A stretch of DNA of 34,363 nucleotides from positions 1-34,363 of the forward strand of contig CACXEU010000050.1 of the NCBI GenBank assembly GCA_902766735.1, in the 5' to 3' direction. The stretch comes from an uncultured Lachnospiraceae bacterium. GTDB lineage: Bacteria > Bacillota > Clostridia > Lachnospirales > Lachnospiraceae. The notes beneath the pieces are model-generated. The model saw nothing but the letters and a program-made list of their open reading frames with translations, was not told where the DNA came from and made no database searches. Both the position numbers and the translations under genes were made by a program. This document shows, one piece after another, positions 1 through 8,446 of this stretch (position 1 is the stretch's first letter; the number at the start of each line of letters is the position of its first letter).

Positions 1-40
1 ACTCTGTGAGTTTTGATATAGAACATCTCCGCATGCCACC
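1..40 (-). repeat. Terminator-linked repeat, copy 1 (cut by the window start)
   Basis: The first 40 bases match positions 1730-1769 at roughly 33 of 39 positions. Both copies start with ACTCTGTGAGTTT and continue through AACATCTCC to TGCCAC. In copy 2 the first 13 bases are one arm of a hairpin terminator on the minus strand; here the other arm would lie outside the window. Copy 1 is 111 bases past the stop codon of the glycosyltransferase gene on the minus strand and may be its terminator. On the minus strand both copies can be read as VA-x-GDVLYQ, so a decayed coding origin is possible. Confidence 0.6.
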
Positions 41-150
41 TCTGACATAATTCTCTTTGACAGATAATCCCCAAGGTTCAGCACTCCACTTCCTTCTTTT
101 ACTTCCAATTTCCCATTTCCTCAAGGACACTGTCTAATTCGACACCCTTC

Positions 151-1596
151 TTAATTCTCTTTTATAAAAATAAAAAAATCGTATGGCTTAAAACTTTCAA
201 ATTTATAAAACATTTCGCCGTGACAACTGTATCGCCTATATCCTTTTAAAGAAGAAAAAAGTGATGTGTCTGTTCTTTTTTTGGCTACAATCACTGAATA
301 CTGCGATAATGACTGAATGGAGTTATATTCTTTATGATGCATGTCTACATATTTGCTCTCCGTTGACCATAAATAATATCGTTGAGTCCCTGGTCGATTC
401 GCAAAAATATTATCTGAAAAATATGGTGCAATCGCTGTTGCGAAATAATCAGCTGCAGCAATTTCAACCCCCTGCTCAACATATGGTTTTAGTATTCTAC
501 TGGCTTTTTCTGCTCCGCAGTACTTTTTTTGAACATCGGCGTGAGAGCTATAAAATCCAGCAAAAACCTGTACTATCATCATAACAAGGATAAAACCCTC
601 CTTGAAAGACATCTTTTCTGAGTCATTTTCGTTTAAAATCAAAAATACAATGATTAAAAGATAAAAATACGTCAAATGCCATATACAGTCGCCGGCTAAA
701 ATATAATATAAAGCTAATGGGATTGTGCAAATGCAAGTGCGTAATATATCTTTTTTACAATACCATATAAAAAACACAATCAAAACGATTGCAGTACTTA
801 CATATAGGAACGTGCATTCCATGGGTACAAAAAATGTGCTGGTGATATCATAGAACAGTTCGGTGATTGTTCTTTCTTTAGCCATTGTTAACGAAAATCC
901 ATCGTCAGGTGGTAATACAGTTAATCCTGCTAAGAATAAGATGGCCCCGGTAATATAGAATCCCAATATATTTGTTTTTGTTCTTTCAATCTTTTTATTG
1001 ATTGTGAAATAAATCAAATCATACAATAAAAAAGAACCGGATATGATAATTCCATAAGAACTTGTCAATCCTAAAAGAATTAAGGATATGTAATATAATA
1101 CTTGATTCTTCTTTTTTAAGGATATTACAAGCATCATCATAATCGGGAATACTAAAGAATAAGACCTCGCGACAACGGTATTTTGATAAGCAATAAAGTA
1201 TGTAAAAGGGACTATTACTTTCCACATCATTGGTGCTTTAGAACAGAATAGTAAAATAACACCAATCATAGAAAACAGTAACGGCAATATAAAGAAATAA
1301 TCATACGTTAATCCGCATAATTGCGCTATCTTAATAATGCAGTGCCACAAAGGGGGTGTTCCTTCATATCTTGTTGACTTAAAGATTTCTAGTAACGAAT
1401 TTGAATCGTCCGCGATTAGCCATGCCTGAGCTTCATCTGCCCATGGTTCATGATGTAATCCGACGTAAAAACCTTGCATTAAAAATACAATTAAGGTCAT
1501 AACATATATAATCACGTCATATATTTTTGCTTTTTTCATATTCTTCTTATTTTTGAACGATTGAATAAATTCCTCTACTTCTTTCACTGTGACCAT
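151..1596 (-). CDS. Polytopic membrane protein, probable GT-C-fold glycosyltransferase
   Basis: A 481-residue integral membrane protein with about ten hydrophobic segments and a short cytoplasmic N-terminus. After the first membrane helix comes the loop HEPWADEAQAWLIA, followed by YEGTPPLWH. An acidic DE pair in the first outer loop is the catalytic signature of GT-C enzymes (PMT/ArnT-like), which move sugars from lipid-phosphate carriers onto wall polymers or proteins. That class is inferred from topology and this motif; no substrate can be named. The chosen ATG follows GGGAG at a suitable distance; MKKAK at residue 20 is a possible later start. There is no operon partner in the window. A promoter is proposed at 1655-1683. 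Confidence 0.7.
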   Translation of the reverse strand: MVTVKEVEEFIQSFKNKKNMKKAKIYDVIIYVMTLIVFLMQGFYVGLHHEPWADEAQAWLIADDSNSLLEIFKSTRYEGTPPLWHCIIKIAQLCGLTYDYFFILPLLFSMIGVILLFCSKAPMMWKVIVPFTYFIAYQNTVVARSYSLVFPIMMMLVISLKKKNQVLYYISLILLGLTSSYGIIISGSFLLYDLIYFTINKKIERTKTNILGFYITGAILFLAGLTVLPPDDGFSLTMAKERTITELFYDITSTFFVPMECTFLYVSTAIVLIVFFIWYCKKDILRTCICTIPLALYYILAGDCIWHLTYFYLLIIVFLILNENDSEKMSFKEGFILVMMIVQVFAGFYSSHADVQKKYCGAEKASRILKPYVEQGVEIAAADYFATAIAPYFSDNIFANRPGTQRYYLWSTESKYVDMHHKEYNSIQSLSQYSVIVAKKRTDTSLFSSLKGYRRYSCHGEMFYKFESFKPYDFFIFIKEN

Positions 1597-1654
1597 ATTT
1601 TTTATCTCCCAACTCCCTTTGTATGGGACATTTTTGATTTGTAAAAACGTTATT

Positions 1655-1683
1655 ATGGTATCACTTTTGTTTATTTTTGTAAA
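1655..1683 (-). promoter_or_regulatory. Candidate promoter for the GT-C gene
   Basis: On the minus strand TTTACA (1678-1683) and TACCAT (1655-1660) are separated by 17 bases and lie about 60 bases upstream of the ATG. The -10 matches consensus at four of six positions. Confidence 0.4.
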
Positions 1684-1704
1684 CTATTTAATCCGCTATG
1701 CCAC

Positions 1705-1742
1705 ACAAAAAACTCACACAGTATAACATACTCTGTGAGTTT
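1705..1742 (-). terminator. Hairpin terminator inside repeat copy 2
   Basis: Arms 1710-1722 and 1730-1742 pair over 13 bases with one mismatch around a 7-base loop. On the minus strand the 3' arm runs straight into TTTTTT, so it reads as an intrinsic terminator in that direction. The nearest minus-strand gene upstream ends at 2138, about 400 bases away, so the transcript it ends is unclear. Confidence 0.65.
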
Positions 1743-1770
1743 GGTATAAAACATCTCCACCTGCCACATG
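1730..1770 (-). repeat. Terminator-linked repeat, copy 2
   Basis: Second copy of the element at the window start. It contains the right arm of the hairpin plus the conserved AACATCTCC...TGCCAC flank. Several differences from copy 1 are synonymous if the minus strand is read in the VA-x-GDVLYQ frame, and one base is missing near the hairpin arm. The two copies bracket the GT-C gene. Confidence 0.6.
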
Positions 1771-1892
1771 GGAGGGGGATAATATCTTCCCTCTACCCTA
1801 TTTAATGAATCGCGAAAGTTAGAAATGTCCTAGTTTACAAAAAAACCGTAAGTAATATTATAAAACAGTTGTAAAAAGAAATGGAGAGGATT

Positions 1893-1982
1893 ATGAAAAA
1901 GAAAGACAGTTCGGAACATATGCCGGAAATAATTGGATTGGTCTTGGGTATTATAATAATTTTAAAAATAGGAAGAAAATAG
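1893..1982 (+). CDS. 29-residue membrane peptide (hypothetical)
   Basis: An ATG preceded by GGAGAGGA opens a 29-codon frame ending in TAG. The product starts MKKKDSSEHMPEIIG, has a hydrophobic stretch LVLGIIIILKI and ends in a basic GRK. A charged N-terminus, one short membrane helix and a basic tail are typical of bacterial small membrane proteins. No family is recognised. It lies alone between the terminator repeat and a doubtful second small frame. The ribosome site supports translation; the short length keeps confidence moderate. Confidence 0.5.
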   Translation: MKKKDSSEHMPEIIGLVLGIIIILKIGRK

Positions 1983-2008
1983 ATATTGAATAAATAAGAG
2001 AATTTCAA

Positions 2009-2200
2009 GTGGCAATATTTGATGACGAAGATGTATTAGAAAGACTATCCGATAGTGCGAAAAAAGTATGTAAGTTTTTCTCTGATTATTTCTCGCAGAA
2101 GGCTTTCAACAATAATCAGAGAAAAATACAATACTCTCTAAATAGAATCATTGTCCATTTTCGAAATCATACAGGCAACTTCCATCGCTGTATTAAATAA
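2009..2200 (+). CDS. Doubtful 63-residue small frame
   Basis: A GTG-initiated frame whose first half (MAIFDDEDVLERLSDSAKK) is acidic and helix-like, resembling a soluble tail that could belong with the preceding small membrane peptide, but it is in another frame and there is a stop between them. No good ribosome site precedes the GTG. The second half runs through a perfect 16-bp inverted repeat and 63 bases into the antisense end of the neighbouring gene. It may be a decayed gene or chance. Confidence 0.2.
   Translation: MAIFDDEDVLERLSDSAKKVCKFFSDYFSQKAFNNNQRKIQYSLNRIIVHFRNHTGNFHRCIK
2075..2126. repeat. Perfect 16-bp inverted repeat
   Basis: Arms 2075-2090 (TTTTTCTCTGATTATT) and 2111-2126 are exact reverse complements around a 20-base loop. 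On either strand the 3' arm ends in A, not T, and no T-run follows, so it is not a normal intrinsic terminator although it lies 12 bases past the stop of the minus-strand gene ending at 2138. Confidence 0.75.
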
Positions 2201-3091
2201 CTCATCTATTTGTTCTGGCTCTTTATTTTTCATTTCATTTAGCAAAATATAAGATAGTGCCGATGCAAATAAAATCTCTTGTTCAATGAACGCATTGCAA
2301 TATTCATTTATCACTTCCTTACAGACCCCATTGTATAGTTTCTGCACTTCAATATATACTTCACCAGGATGAAATATCCCTCTGATTCGGTAGGCGTCAT
2401 CCCCAATACCTTCAGCAACATCCTTAACAATCCCTAAAACGCCGGGATGCTCATTCGATTTTGTTGCCATCATGTAACTTGCTGCAGCAAACCGATATAC
2501 AGAATATTTATTTTCTAACAGTAATTTATTAATTGCCTCACCCAAATAATATACCTTCCCATCTTTTGTTTCTACCAGGGAAAAAAGAGTATCACTAGTC
2601 TTTTTCACTACTTTATGACATGCATAACCGGCCAGTCCTGCTGCATAAACAATTACGGAATCAAACTTTTTGTTTTCATCTTTCATGACTTTTTCGTATA
2701 AAATATCATATATTTCTTTACTTCCCCGGTCCAGCTGATTCATTTCCTCTTCCTTTACGAATTCATCATCACATGCATTCATTCGTATTCCCATCATTGC
2801 CTTATCCATTCTGGTAAAAGCAGTCTCTTCAGTTCCCCCATCCATAAATTCTTTCCATTTTTTCAAGAGCATACCAATTGCTGACAAGAACATAATCATT
2901 CCAATCAGCAAAAAACCAACTCCTAAGATTATATCTCCTTCTAAAAATCCCCTTATAGCCTCTGAAATAAACAATCCCCATGCCAAGGCTAAATAAAATC
3001 CAATAATAATACATGTGTATCCATATCTATCCAAAAATCTAAATAATTGTTTTATTTTTCTTTTTTGCATTTTATCGTGCATTCCCTTCAT
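2138..3091 (-). CDS. Hypothetical protein with two N-terminal membrane helices
   Basis: Up to 317 residues. A basic N-terminus (KMQKRKIKQLFRF) leads to two hydrophobic helices (about residues 25-45 and 55-75), followed by a roughly 230-residue soluble, probably cytoplasmic, mostly helical region. Recognisable stretches include DSVIVYAAGLAGYACHKVV and RIRGIFHPGEVYIEVQKLYNGV; I know no family with these. The start is uncertain: Met at 3091, 3082 and 3070 are all possible, and AAGGG sits inside this stretch. It appears to be a single-gene unit with a promoter embedded in the terminator of the upstream gene. Confidence 0.65.
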   Translation of the reverse strand: MKGMHDKMQKRKIKQLFRFLDRYGYTCIIIGFYLALAWGLFISEAIRGFLEGDIILGVGFLLIGMIMFLSAIGMLLKKWKEFMDGGTEETAFTRMDKAMMGIRMNACDDEFVKEEEMNQLDRGSKEIYDILYEKVMKDENKKFDSVIVYAAGLAGYACHKVVKKTSDTLFSLVETKDGKVYYLGEAINKLLLENKYSVYRFAAASYMMATKSNEHPGVLGIVKDVAEGIGDDAYRIRGIFHPGEVYIEVQKLYNGVCKEVINEYCNAFIEQEILFASALSYILLNEMKNKEPEQIDELFNTAMEVACMISKMDNDSI

Positions 3092-3115
3092 ATTGATTCG
3101 TCGTGTCCGTCAATA

Positions 3116-3144
3116 ATAATAGTAATTATTCTTCAAAAAAACAA
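3116..3144 (-). promoter_or_regulatory. Candidate promoter for the two-helix membrane protein
   Basis: Minus-strand TTGTTT (3139-3144) and TATTAT (3116-3121) are spaced by 17 bases. The -35 overlaps the T-run of the terminator at 3134-3175, so one gene's end is the next gene's promoter. The start codon would be only about 18 bases from the expected transcript start. Confidence 0.45.
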
Positions 3145-3175
3145 GGCTAAGGCAAATTTCTTTCACCTTAGCCTT
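3134..3175 (-). terminator. Intrinsic terminator of the beta-helix gene
   Basis: Perfect 10-bp stem AAGGCTAAGG / CCTTAGCCTT (3143-3152 with 3166-3175) followed on the minus strand by G and seven T. It starts six bases past the stop codon. Confidence 0.9.
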
Positions 3176-3180
3176 TTCTT

Positions 3181-6100
3181 TTATTTTCTCTTCAATACCT
3201 TAAAGATTTTCTTTTTCACTTTCGCAGTAGCTTTAATCTTAATAGTTTTCCGAACTCTTTTACTCAAAGCATTCTTTGCGAACTTTTTCAGTTTCTTACC
3301 TTTGATTGTAAGCTTCTTCAGTTTTTTACACTTTGCAAAGGCCTTTGCCTTTACCTGTGTCACGTTCTTTCCAATGGTTACTTTCTTCAGTTTCTTGCAT
3401 TTGCTAAATGCTTTCTTGCCAACTGTCGTCACCTTTAAACGATATCCCTGATAGGAAATGGATGCTTTCACGGATGCTTTTTTCAGTTTCTTCCGATATT
3501 TCTTAACCACTCCTGTAAGTATCACCTTACCCTGCTTTCCATTAACGGAAGATACCTTGTAAGTATACTTACCAACCGTAATTTTCTGATTTTTCTTCAA
3601 TCCTGTCTGTGGCTGCGGTTGTGGTTGAGGCTGCTGACCCTGTCCTTCCTTACCGGAGTCCTGCTCTTCTTCCTGCTGATTCTTTGCAGCATCTTCCAGT
3701 TTCTTTGCATAATCAGTATCTGTCATTTCCCAAAGTGGCTTTTCCTCGTCTTTAGACGGCGCATCTTTTTTGATGCTTTTTTCCGCCTTTACATCATTGG
3801 TCGGTGTAGTTCCTGCTTCCTGCTGAACCGCAATATTATCATTGCCATTGTATGCATCCGGCAGAAATCTTGCCACACCATTGGTGTATGACAGCATACT
3901 CTGAACCACATATCCGCCGTTGGTTCCTGCGCCCTGACGTATTCCCGGCGCGGCGTCATTGGTCATATGATTCATGCCAACTCCCGGCGCACCATCTCCG
4001 GACAGTTCTACGGTACAAAGGTTTTCAATGATTACTCCCGGTGTGTCAGGAACTTCAATTCCGTTATCCACGTAAATGCTGGCTCCATTGGTGTAAATGA
4101 ACACATCATAAATTCCCATTCCAACGGCATAATGCTTCTTTACGTTATTGGCAACTTTATATGCTGCATAACCATTCTTTGTGCCATCATGACTCATCCA
4201 CTCACTCTGTTTCTGTGGATCGTAACATTTTTCATTCTGGAAGAAATAAGTCGCGCCTTCTTCTCCGCGCCATAAAATATCATATTCCTGGAAGTGTTCG
4301 CAGAATAAACCGTAAGCCGTCACACGGTCACCATTTACTACCAGACCATTCTTTGAGGTATTCGCATACCATCCTGTATTTTCACCGTGGTCCGCTCGCC
4401 AAATCCAAGTATGGTCAATAATTACATCATTGCTGTTAATAACCTGGCAGCTTTCCACGCGTCCTAAATGTCCTGCACCACCCACACGATAAATTACATC
4501 ATGTAATACGGTAGGGTTTTCAGAATGATCTTTATTACATCCTTCTTCTCCCACTTGAAGTAATGTCTTAGACTGATTTCCTGCATCCAGAATAAGCCCT
4601 GCCACTTCAACGCCGCCGACATCCGCTACCTTGATTGCAGAGTCGCCGTTGTTTGGCTGAATGGTTGCCATACCAATTCCTAAAAGGATTGTGTCCGCTG
4701 TGTTTACTTCAATCGGGCTTTCCACATAATAGATTCCCGGCGTAAACAATACATTCTTTCCGGCACGAATCTGCTTATTAATGCTTGCTGCATTATCTGT
4801 TTCCGGATGTGCAATATAGAAATATTTTTCTAAACTGATGGAAGTTCCTTCTCCCATTCCTGTTTCCCAACTGATTCCTTTTGAATTCTTTCTTAACGCC
4901 GGTACGAATACGCGATATTCATCCTTTTCCTTATCGAAGTAAAGGAATGGCTTTTCTCTATTAACCTTTGTTTCATTGATGACGGTGGTTCTTCCTCGCT
5001 GAGCCCAATTGGTGTACCCCTCACCACTCAAGAGTTCTTCCGTATTCTGAAGGTTAGATCCATTATCCTGGACATTATAGTTTTCTCCATTTTGGATTCC
5101 GGTGCTAGCCTGAATTACATGATTCCAGTTCACTCCATAAGCACCTTCTTTAAAGTCACAATTTCTGTAATAGTACTGCTGCTGTGTATAGGAACCCGTC
5201 CTCTTATGAAATCGGCTGTCTGCGAAATAACCACCGCTAGCATATCCTTCCCATCCCCATTGGAAGAAAGCTTGACGTTCCACGTTCATTCTTCTTGCCG
5301 GAGCAGCCTGAGAAGCAGCCCACTTAAACCAGAAATAATTATCCCCCTGATCTTCCAAATCTTTAATCGTTGCGTTTTCAATTCCCACCCAGAAGTTACA
5401 GGTTACATTGTTCCCGGACAATGCTGCCGGTGTATGAACATTGTAAAGATTTACATCTTTCGGACTCTTTCCCAGTCCTAAAATCTGTGTGTAATATCCG
5501 ATATTCAACACACCGGTATCCAGATAATCTCCCTGTTTAAAGAGAAACGCATATCGCCCTGTTCCAAACTGACTATAATGCTGCTTACTAAAGATATTGT
5601 CCACAACATTCTTAATCTTTGCATCATCATCGTCATCATTGAAGATGTAAGTATTCTTTCCAAACATCATAGTTTCCAGTGAAACCGCCTCAGAAGCAGC
5701 ACTTTCACTGCCGTTGTTTACGGAAACTACTTTAAAGTAATTGTTATACTTGGACTTTCCGTTCACCGCAGTAGTATATGTTGTTTCCGTGGTCGTACCG
5801 ATTTCCTGGAAATTTCCGTATTTTCCTCTGGCTCCCAGAATTTTATAGCTTTTGGCATTTGCCCCCTTATCCCAGCTTACCTTCAGATGATTTCCCACCG
5901 CTTCTACGGTAACATTTTTTACAGTCCTTGGTTTTACGTCTGCACTGGTGGTCGTGTAGACAATCTTGCTGTCTGCATACGGTCCACCTACATTGTTTGT
6001 CAGTGTTCTGATCTTAAAATAGTACTTTGTGTTTACGGATAAGTCTGTCACTTCGTAGGACGTACTTGCTGTCTGACCTGCAGAAATGTAGGTTCCATTT

Positions 6101-6801
6101 TCGCTGGTAGAATATAATACTTCATATCCACAGTACATGGTCTCGCTGACAGCATCCCAGGAAAGGGATACTGTATCACCGGATTTCTCTGTTACCGTGA
6201 CTTTTTTTGCTGTCTTTGGTTTTGTATCCGTATATAAAATAAACTTTTCATTGGAAGATACTGATTCATCTGCTCCAATGTTGATAAGCTGTAATCCGGT
6301 TTCCCCTACAGACAAATATTTCTCTACTGCAGAGCTTTTAAATGCGACGGTTCCATCCCCCTGCGCCTCCATTCGAATGGATTCCCATCCGCTGGGATCC
6401 TGGTGATTTAAAATCTGGTATGCATTATTTTCATCTGCCTTCCAGTTCGCATTATTTGCCGGATTTGAAAAGTTTACAATTTCATTTCCATTGTATTCTC
6501 CATATCGAATCGTAAACAATCCATTCTGTGGTACATTTTCCGGACTAAATCCGTCTGTCTTTGGCTGATATTTTGTACTGCATGCAATCGGTCCCTTATC
6601 TGTTCCGTCCAATGTAATGACCGTTTTCGTTCCTGACTGTACAAAGTATACCTGCCCATTTACGGTTGCCTCAATCGGGTCATCCTCCGCAGCCGAGTTT
6701 CCTTCGGATGCGCCATAGACCATTCCCGTGCCATTCCACCCGGAAACGGTCAAAGCGACTGCCATTATCACAGCCCCAAACTTTTTCATACGCTTTCTCA
6801 T
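3181..6801 (-). CDS. Large secreted tandem beta-helix protein, probable polysaccharide-active enzyme
   Basis: A 1206-residue exported multidomain protein. In order: signal peptide to about residue 31; a beta-rich domain (46-192); two fibronectin type III domains (about 197-287 and 291-377); a long region with two parallel beta-helix starts (GKNTYIFNDDDDDAK near 381, and SINKQIRAGKNVLFTPGIYYVE further on) rich in HTWIWRADHGE-type motifs; a Gln/Pro linker; and a very Lys-rich BspA-like leucine-rich repeat tail (about 1095-1206, repeated KAFxKCKKLKK). Two tandem beta-helices in one chain recall GH55 exo-beta-1,3-glucanases and the pectate-lyase-3 fold, but the family is not certain. The cationic tail probably holds the protein on the wall. 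The ATG has AGGAGG upstream. It is a single-gene unit with its own promoter and terminator. Confidence 0.75.
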   Translation of the reverse strand: MRKRMKKFGAVIMAVALTVSGWNGTGMVYGASEGNSAAEDDPIEATVNGQVYFVQSGTKTVITLDGTDKGPIACSTKYQPKTDGFSPENVPQNGLFTIRYGEYNGNEIVNFSNPANNANWKADENNAYQILNHQDPSGWESIRMEAQGDGTVAFKSSAVEKYLSVGETGLQLINIGADESVSSNEKFILYTDTKPKTAKKVTVTEKSGDTVSLSWDAVSETMYCGYEVLYSTSENGTYISAGQTASTSYEVTDLSVNTKYYFKIRTLTNNVGGPYADSKIVYTTTSADVKPRTVKNVTVEAVGNHLKVSWDKGANAKSYKILGARGKYGNFQEIGTTTETTYTTAVNGKSKYNNYFKVVSVNNGSESAASEAVSLETMMFGKNTYIFNDDDDDAKIKNVVDNIFSKQHYSQFGTGRYAFLFKQGDYLDTGVLNIGYYTQILGLGKSPKDVNLYNVHTPAALSGNNVTCNFWVGIENATIKDLEDQGDNYFWFKWAASQAAPARRMNVERQAFFQWGWEGYASGGYFADSRFHKRTGSYTQQQYYYRNCDFKEGAYGVNWNHVIQASTGIQNGENYNVQDNGSNLQNTEELLSGEGYTNWAQRGRTTVINETKVNREKPFLYFDKEKDEYRVFVPALRKNSKGISWETGMGEGTSISLEKYFYIAHPETDNAASINKQIRAGKNVLFTPGIYYVESPIEVNTADTILLGIGMATIQPNNGDSAIKVADVGGVEVAGLILDAGNQSKTLLQVGEEGCNKDHSENPTVLHDVIYRVGGAGHLGRVESCQVINSNDVIIDHTWIWRADHGENTGWYANTSKNGLVVNGDRVTAYGLFCEHFQEYDILWRGEEGATYFFQNEKCYDPQKQSEWMSHDGTKNGYAAYKVANNVKKHYAVGMGIYDVFIYTNGASIYVDNGIEVPDTPGVIIENLCTVELSGDGAPGVGMNHMTNDAAPGIRQGAGTNGGYVVQSMLSYTNGVARFLPDAYNGNDNIAVQQEAGTTPTNDVKAEKSIKKDAPSKDEEKPLWEMTDTDYAKKLEDAAKNQQEEEQDSGKEGQGQQPQPQPQPQTGLKKNQKITVGKYTYKVSSVNGKQGKVILTGVVKKYRKKLKKASVKASISYQGYRLKVTTVGKKAFSKCKKLKKVTIGKNVTQVKAKAFAKCKKLKKLTIKGKKLKKFAKNALSKRVRKTIKIKATAKVKKKIFKVLKRK

Positions 6802-6839
6802 TGTAAGCCTCCTATCTCTCTTTTAACCTGTTTAACTCC

Positions 6840-6868
6840 ATACTACTTTTCAAAAATGTTTTCAGCAA
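6840..6868 (-). promoter_or_regulatory. Candidate promoter for the beta-helix gene
   Basis: Minus-strand TTGCTG (6863-6868) and TAGTAT (6840-6845) with a 17-base spacer, about 40 bases upstream of the ATG. The match is moderate. Confidence 0.45.
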
Positions 6869-6948
6869 CACTTCCGTTTTTTTTCGCTTTTTTCACTAAT
6901 TTTCCTAAGATTATCGGAAGACTCTCCCCTCTTTTTTCATATTTTTCA

Positions 6949-6981
6949 CAAAAAAAAGAGAACTGAATTCTCAGTTCTCTT
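6949..6981 (-). terminator. Intrinsic terminator of the glgC-glgD-spoVG operon
   Basis: Perfect 11-bp stem AAGAGAACTGA / TCAGTTCTCTT with a 4-base loop (6956-6966, 6971-6981), followed on the minus strand by a run of T. It ends the spoVG transcript. Confidence 0.9.
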
Positions 6982-7034
6982 CTTTTTGAAAAACGTTTTT
7001 ACAACGATTCCCGCAAGGTTTTGAAGTATTTCTA

Positions 7035-7307
7035 TTATACTTCGTCCGGCTCTAATAAAGCTTTTTCGTAAGCATCTAAAACAATCTGCTGAATAGAGCT
7101 ACGTGTTTCGGAATTAATTGGATGTGCGATATCTCTGTATTCGCCATCTGCAGCCTTTCTACTAGGCATTGCAATGAATAATCCCTTCTCGCCTTCTACT
7201 ACCTTGATGTCATGAACTACGAATTCGCCATCAATGGTAATAGATACTACAGCCTTCATCTTACCTTCTTTTGTCATCTTTCTAACTCTTACGTCTGTTA
7301 TATTCAT
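7035..7307 (-). CDS. spoVG: SpoVG, RNA-binding regulator
   Basis: A 90-residue protein matching SpoVG over its whole length: [10 protein letters not shown] at the start, then [31 protein letters not shown] and [11 protein letters not shown]. In other Firmicutes SpoVG binds nucleic acid and affects septation, sporulation onset and stress or virulence genes. Length is normal for the family. The ATG is preceded by AAGGAGC. It starts 17 bases after glgD with no terminator between, so it is transcribed as the last gene of the glgC-glgD operon, linking it to reserve-carbohydrate genes instead of the purR-yabJ neighbourhood seen in Bacillus. Confidence 0.93.
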   Translation of the reverse strand: MNITDVRVRKMTKEGKMKAVVSITIDGEFVVHDIKVVEGEKGLFIAMPSRKAADGEYRDIAHPINSETRSSIQQIVLDAYEKALLEPDEV

Positions 7308-7324
7308 ATGCCGCTCCTTTTCTT

Positions 7325-8446
7325 TTATAGACTATATCTAAAATTTCTCTCGTTAATTATTTCCACGTTTCCGTCAGAATTACCAAGCTTTTCATTCGGA
7401 TTAATCGTGCTGTGGCTTTCAATAATACAGTTTTCAATCACTGCTCCATCACCGATATATACGTCGTTCATGATAATGGAATTTTTCACCACACAATTAT
7501 TTCCTATGTATGCCTGCTTAAAAATAACGGAACCCTGTACCTCACCATTAATAATACATCCACTGGACACAAGACTGTTACTTACGTTACAACCCGGGTT
7601 ATATTTTGCCGGTGGCAAGTCTTCCACCTTGGAATAGACATCCGGATACTGTTTAAAGAAGAAATCACGAACATCCTTCTTTAAGAAATCCATGTTTGCG
7701 TCAAAGTAATTCTGAACGCTGGCGATGTTCTTCCAATAAGAGTCCATCTTATAAGCAAAAATTCTCTTTGCGTCCTTGTTTCTGATAATAATGTCTGAAA
7801 CCAAATCATACTGATCTGCTGCGGAACATTCTTCCACTAACTGAATCAATAATCTTCTTCGAATCACATAAATCCCTGTGGAAACAAATGTGTTTGTGCT
7901 GTCTATTGGTTTTTCGACGAAGTCCGTAACTCTTCCGGATTCATCCGTTGATATTACACCATATGCAGAAACGTCCGTGCCTTCCGGCATTTCCTTTCCT
8001 ACAATTGTGATATCAGCACCGGTTTCAACATGTTTCTCTAATACTTTATTATAATCCATCTTATAGATTGCATCACCGGAAGCAATGATAACATATGGTT
8101 CATGGCTCTTCTTCAAAAATGCAATGTTCTGTGCGATTGCATCTGCCGTTCCACGATACCAGAATCCATTATCCGATGTAATAGATGGAGTAAATACATA
8201 AAGTCCTCCCTGTTTTCTACCAAAGTCCCACCATTTTGATGAGCTTAAATGTTCATTCAATGAAAGGGCATTATACTGTGTCAGTACAGCCACCTTCTGA
8301 ATATGTGAATTTGTCATATTACTCAGTGCAAAATCAATCGCTCTGTAGCTACCTGCCAATGGCATCGCTCCGACAGCTCTCTTCTTCGAAAGATCCTGCA
8401 TCTTACTGTTATTTCCACCTGCTAAAATAATTCCAACTGCCCTCAT
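7325..8446 (-). CDS. glgD: GlgD, non-catalytic-type subunit of ADP-glucose pyrophosphorylase
   Basis: A 373-residue nucleotidyltransferase-like protein with a C-terminal left-handed beta-helix. It keeps the fold ([28 protein letters not shown]) but the pyrophosphorylase loop is changed to [10 protein letters not shown] where GlgC has [10 protein letters not shown], and SGDHIYK of GlgC is SGDAIYK here. This is the GlgD pattern known from Firmicutes, in which GlgD pairs with GlgC and raises its activity. The ATG overlaps the glgC stop codon as TAATG, suggesting coupled translation, and an AGGTGAG site lies in the end of glgC. spoVG follows in the same operon. Confidence 0.93.
   Translation of the reverse strand: MRAVGIILAGGNNSKMQDLSKKRAVGAMPLAGSYRAIDFALSNMTNSHIQKVAVLTQYNALSLNEHLSSSKWWDFGRKQGGLYVFTPSITSDNGFWYRGTADAIAQNIAFLKKSHEPYVIIASGDAIYKMDYNKVLEKHVETGADITIVGKEMPEGTDVSAYGVISTDESGRVTDFVEKPIDSTNTFVSTGIYVIRRRLLIQLVEECSAADQYDLVSDIIIRNKDAKRIFAYKMDSYWKNIASVQNYFDANMDFLKKDVRDFFFKQYPDVYSKVEDLPPAKYNPGCNVSNSLVSSGCIINGEVQGSVIFKQAYIGNNCVVKNSIIMNDVYIGDGAVIENCIIESHSTINPNEKLGNSDGNVEIINERNFRYSL

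Noticed and set aside
3047..3451. Plus-strand open frame opposite the beta-helix gene end
   Set aside because: It is antisense to two supported genes, rich in Phe as expected from the complement of Lys-rich coding, and crosses a terminator.
5625..5645. Run of GAT/GAC-type repeats as a microsatellite
   Set aside because: It is a short Asp run inside the beta-helix protein in frame, not an extended repeat.
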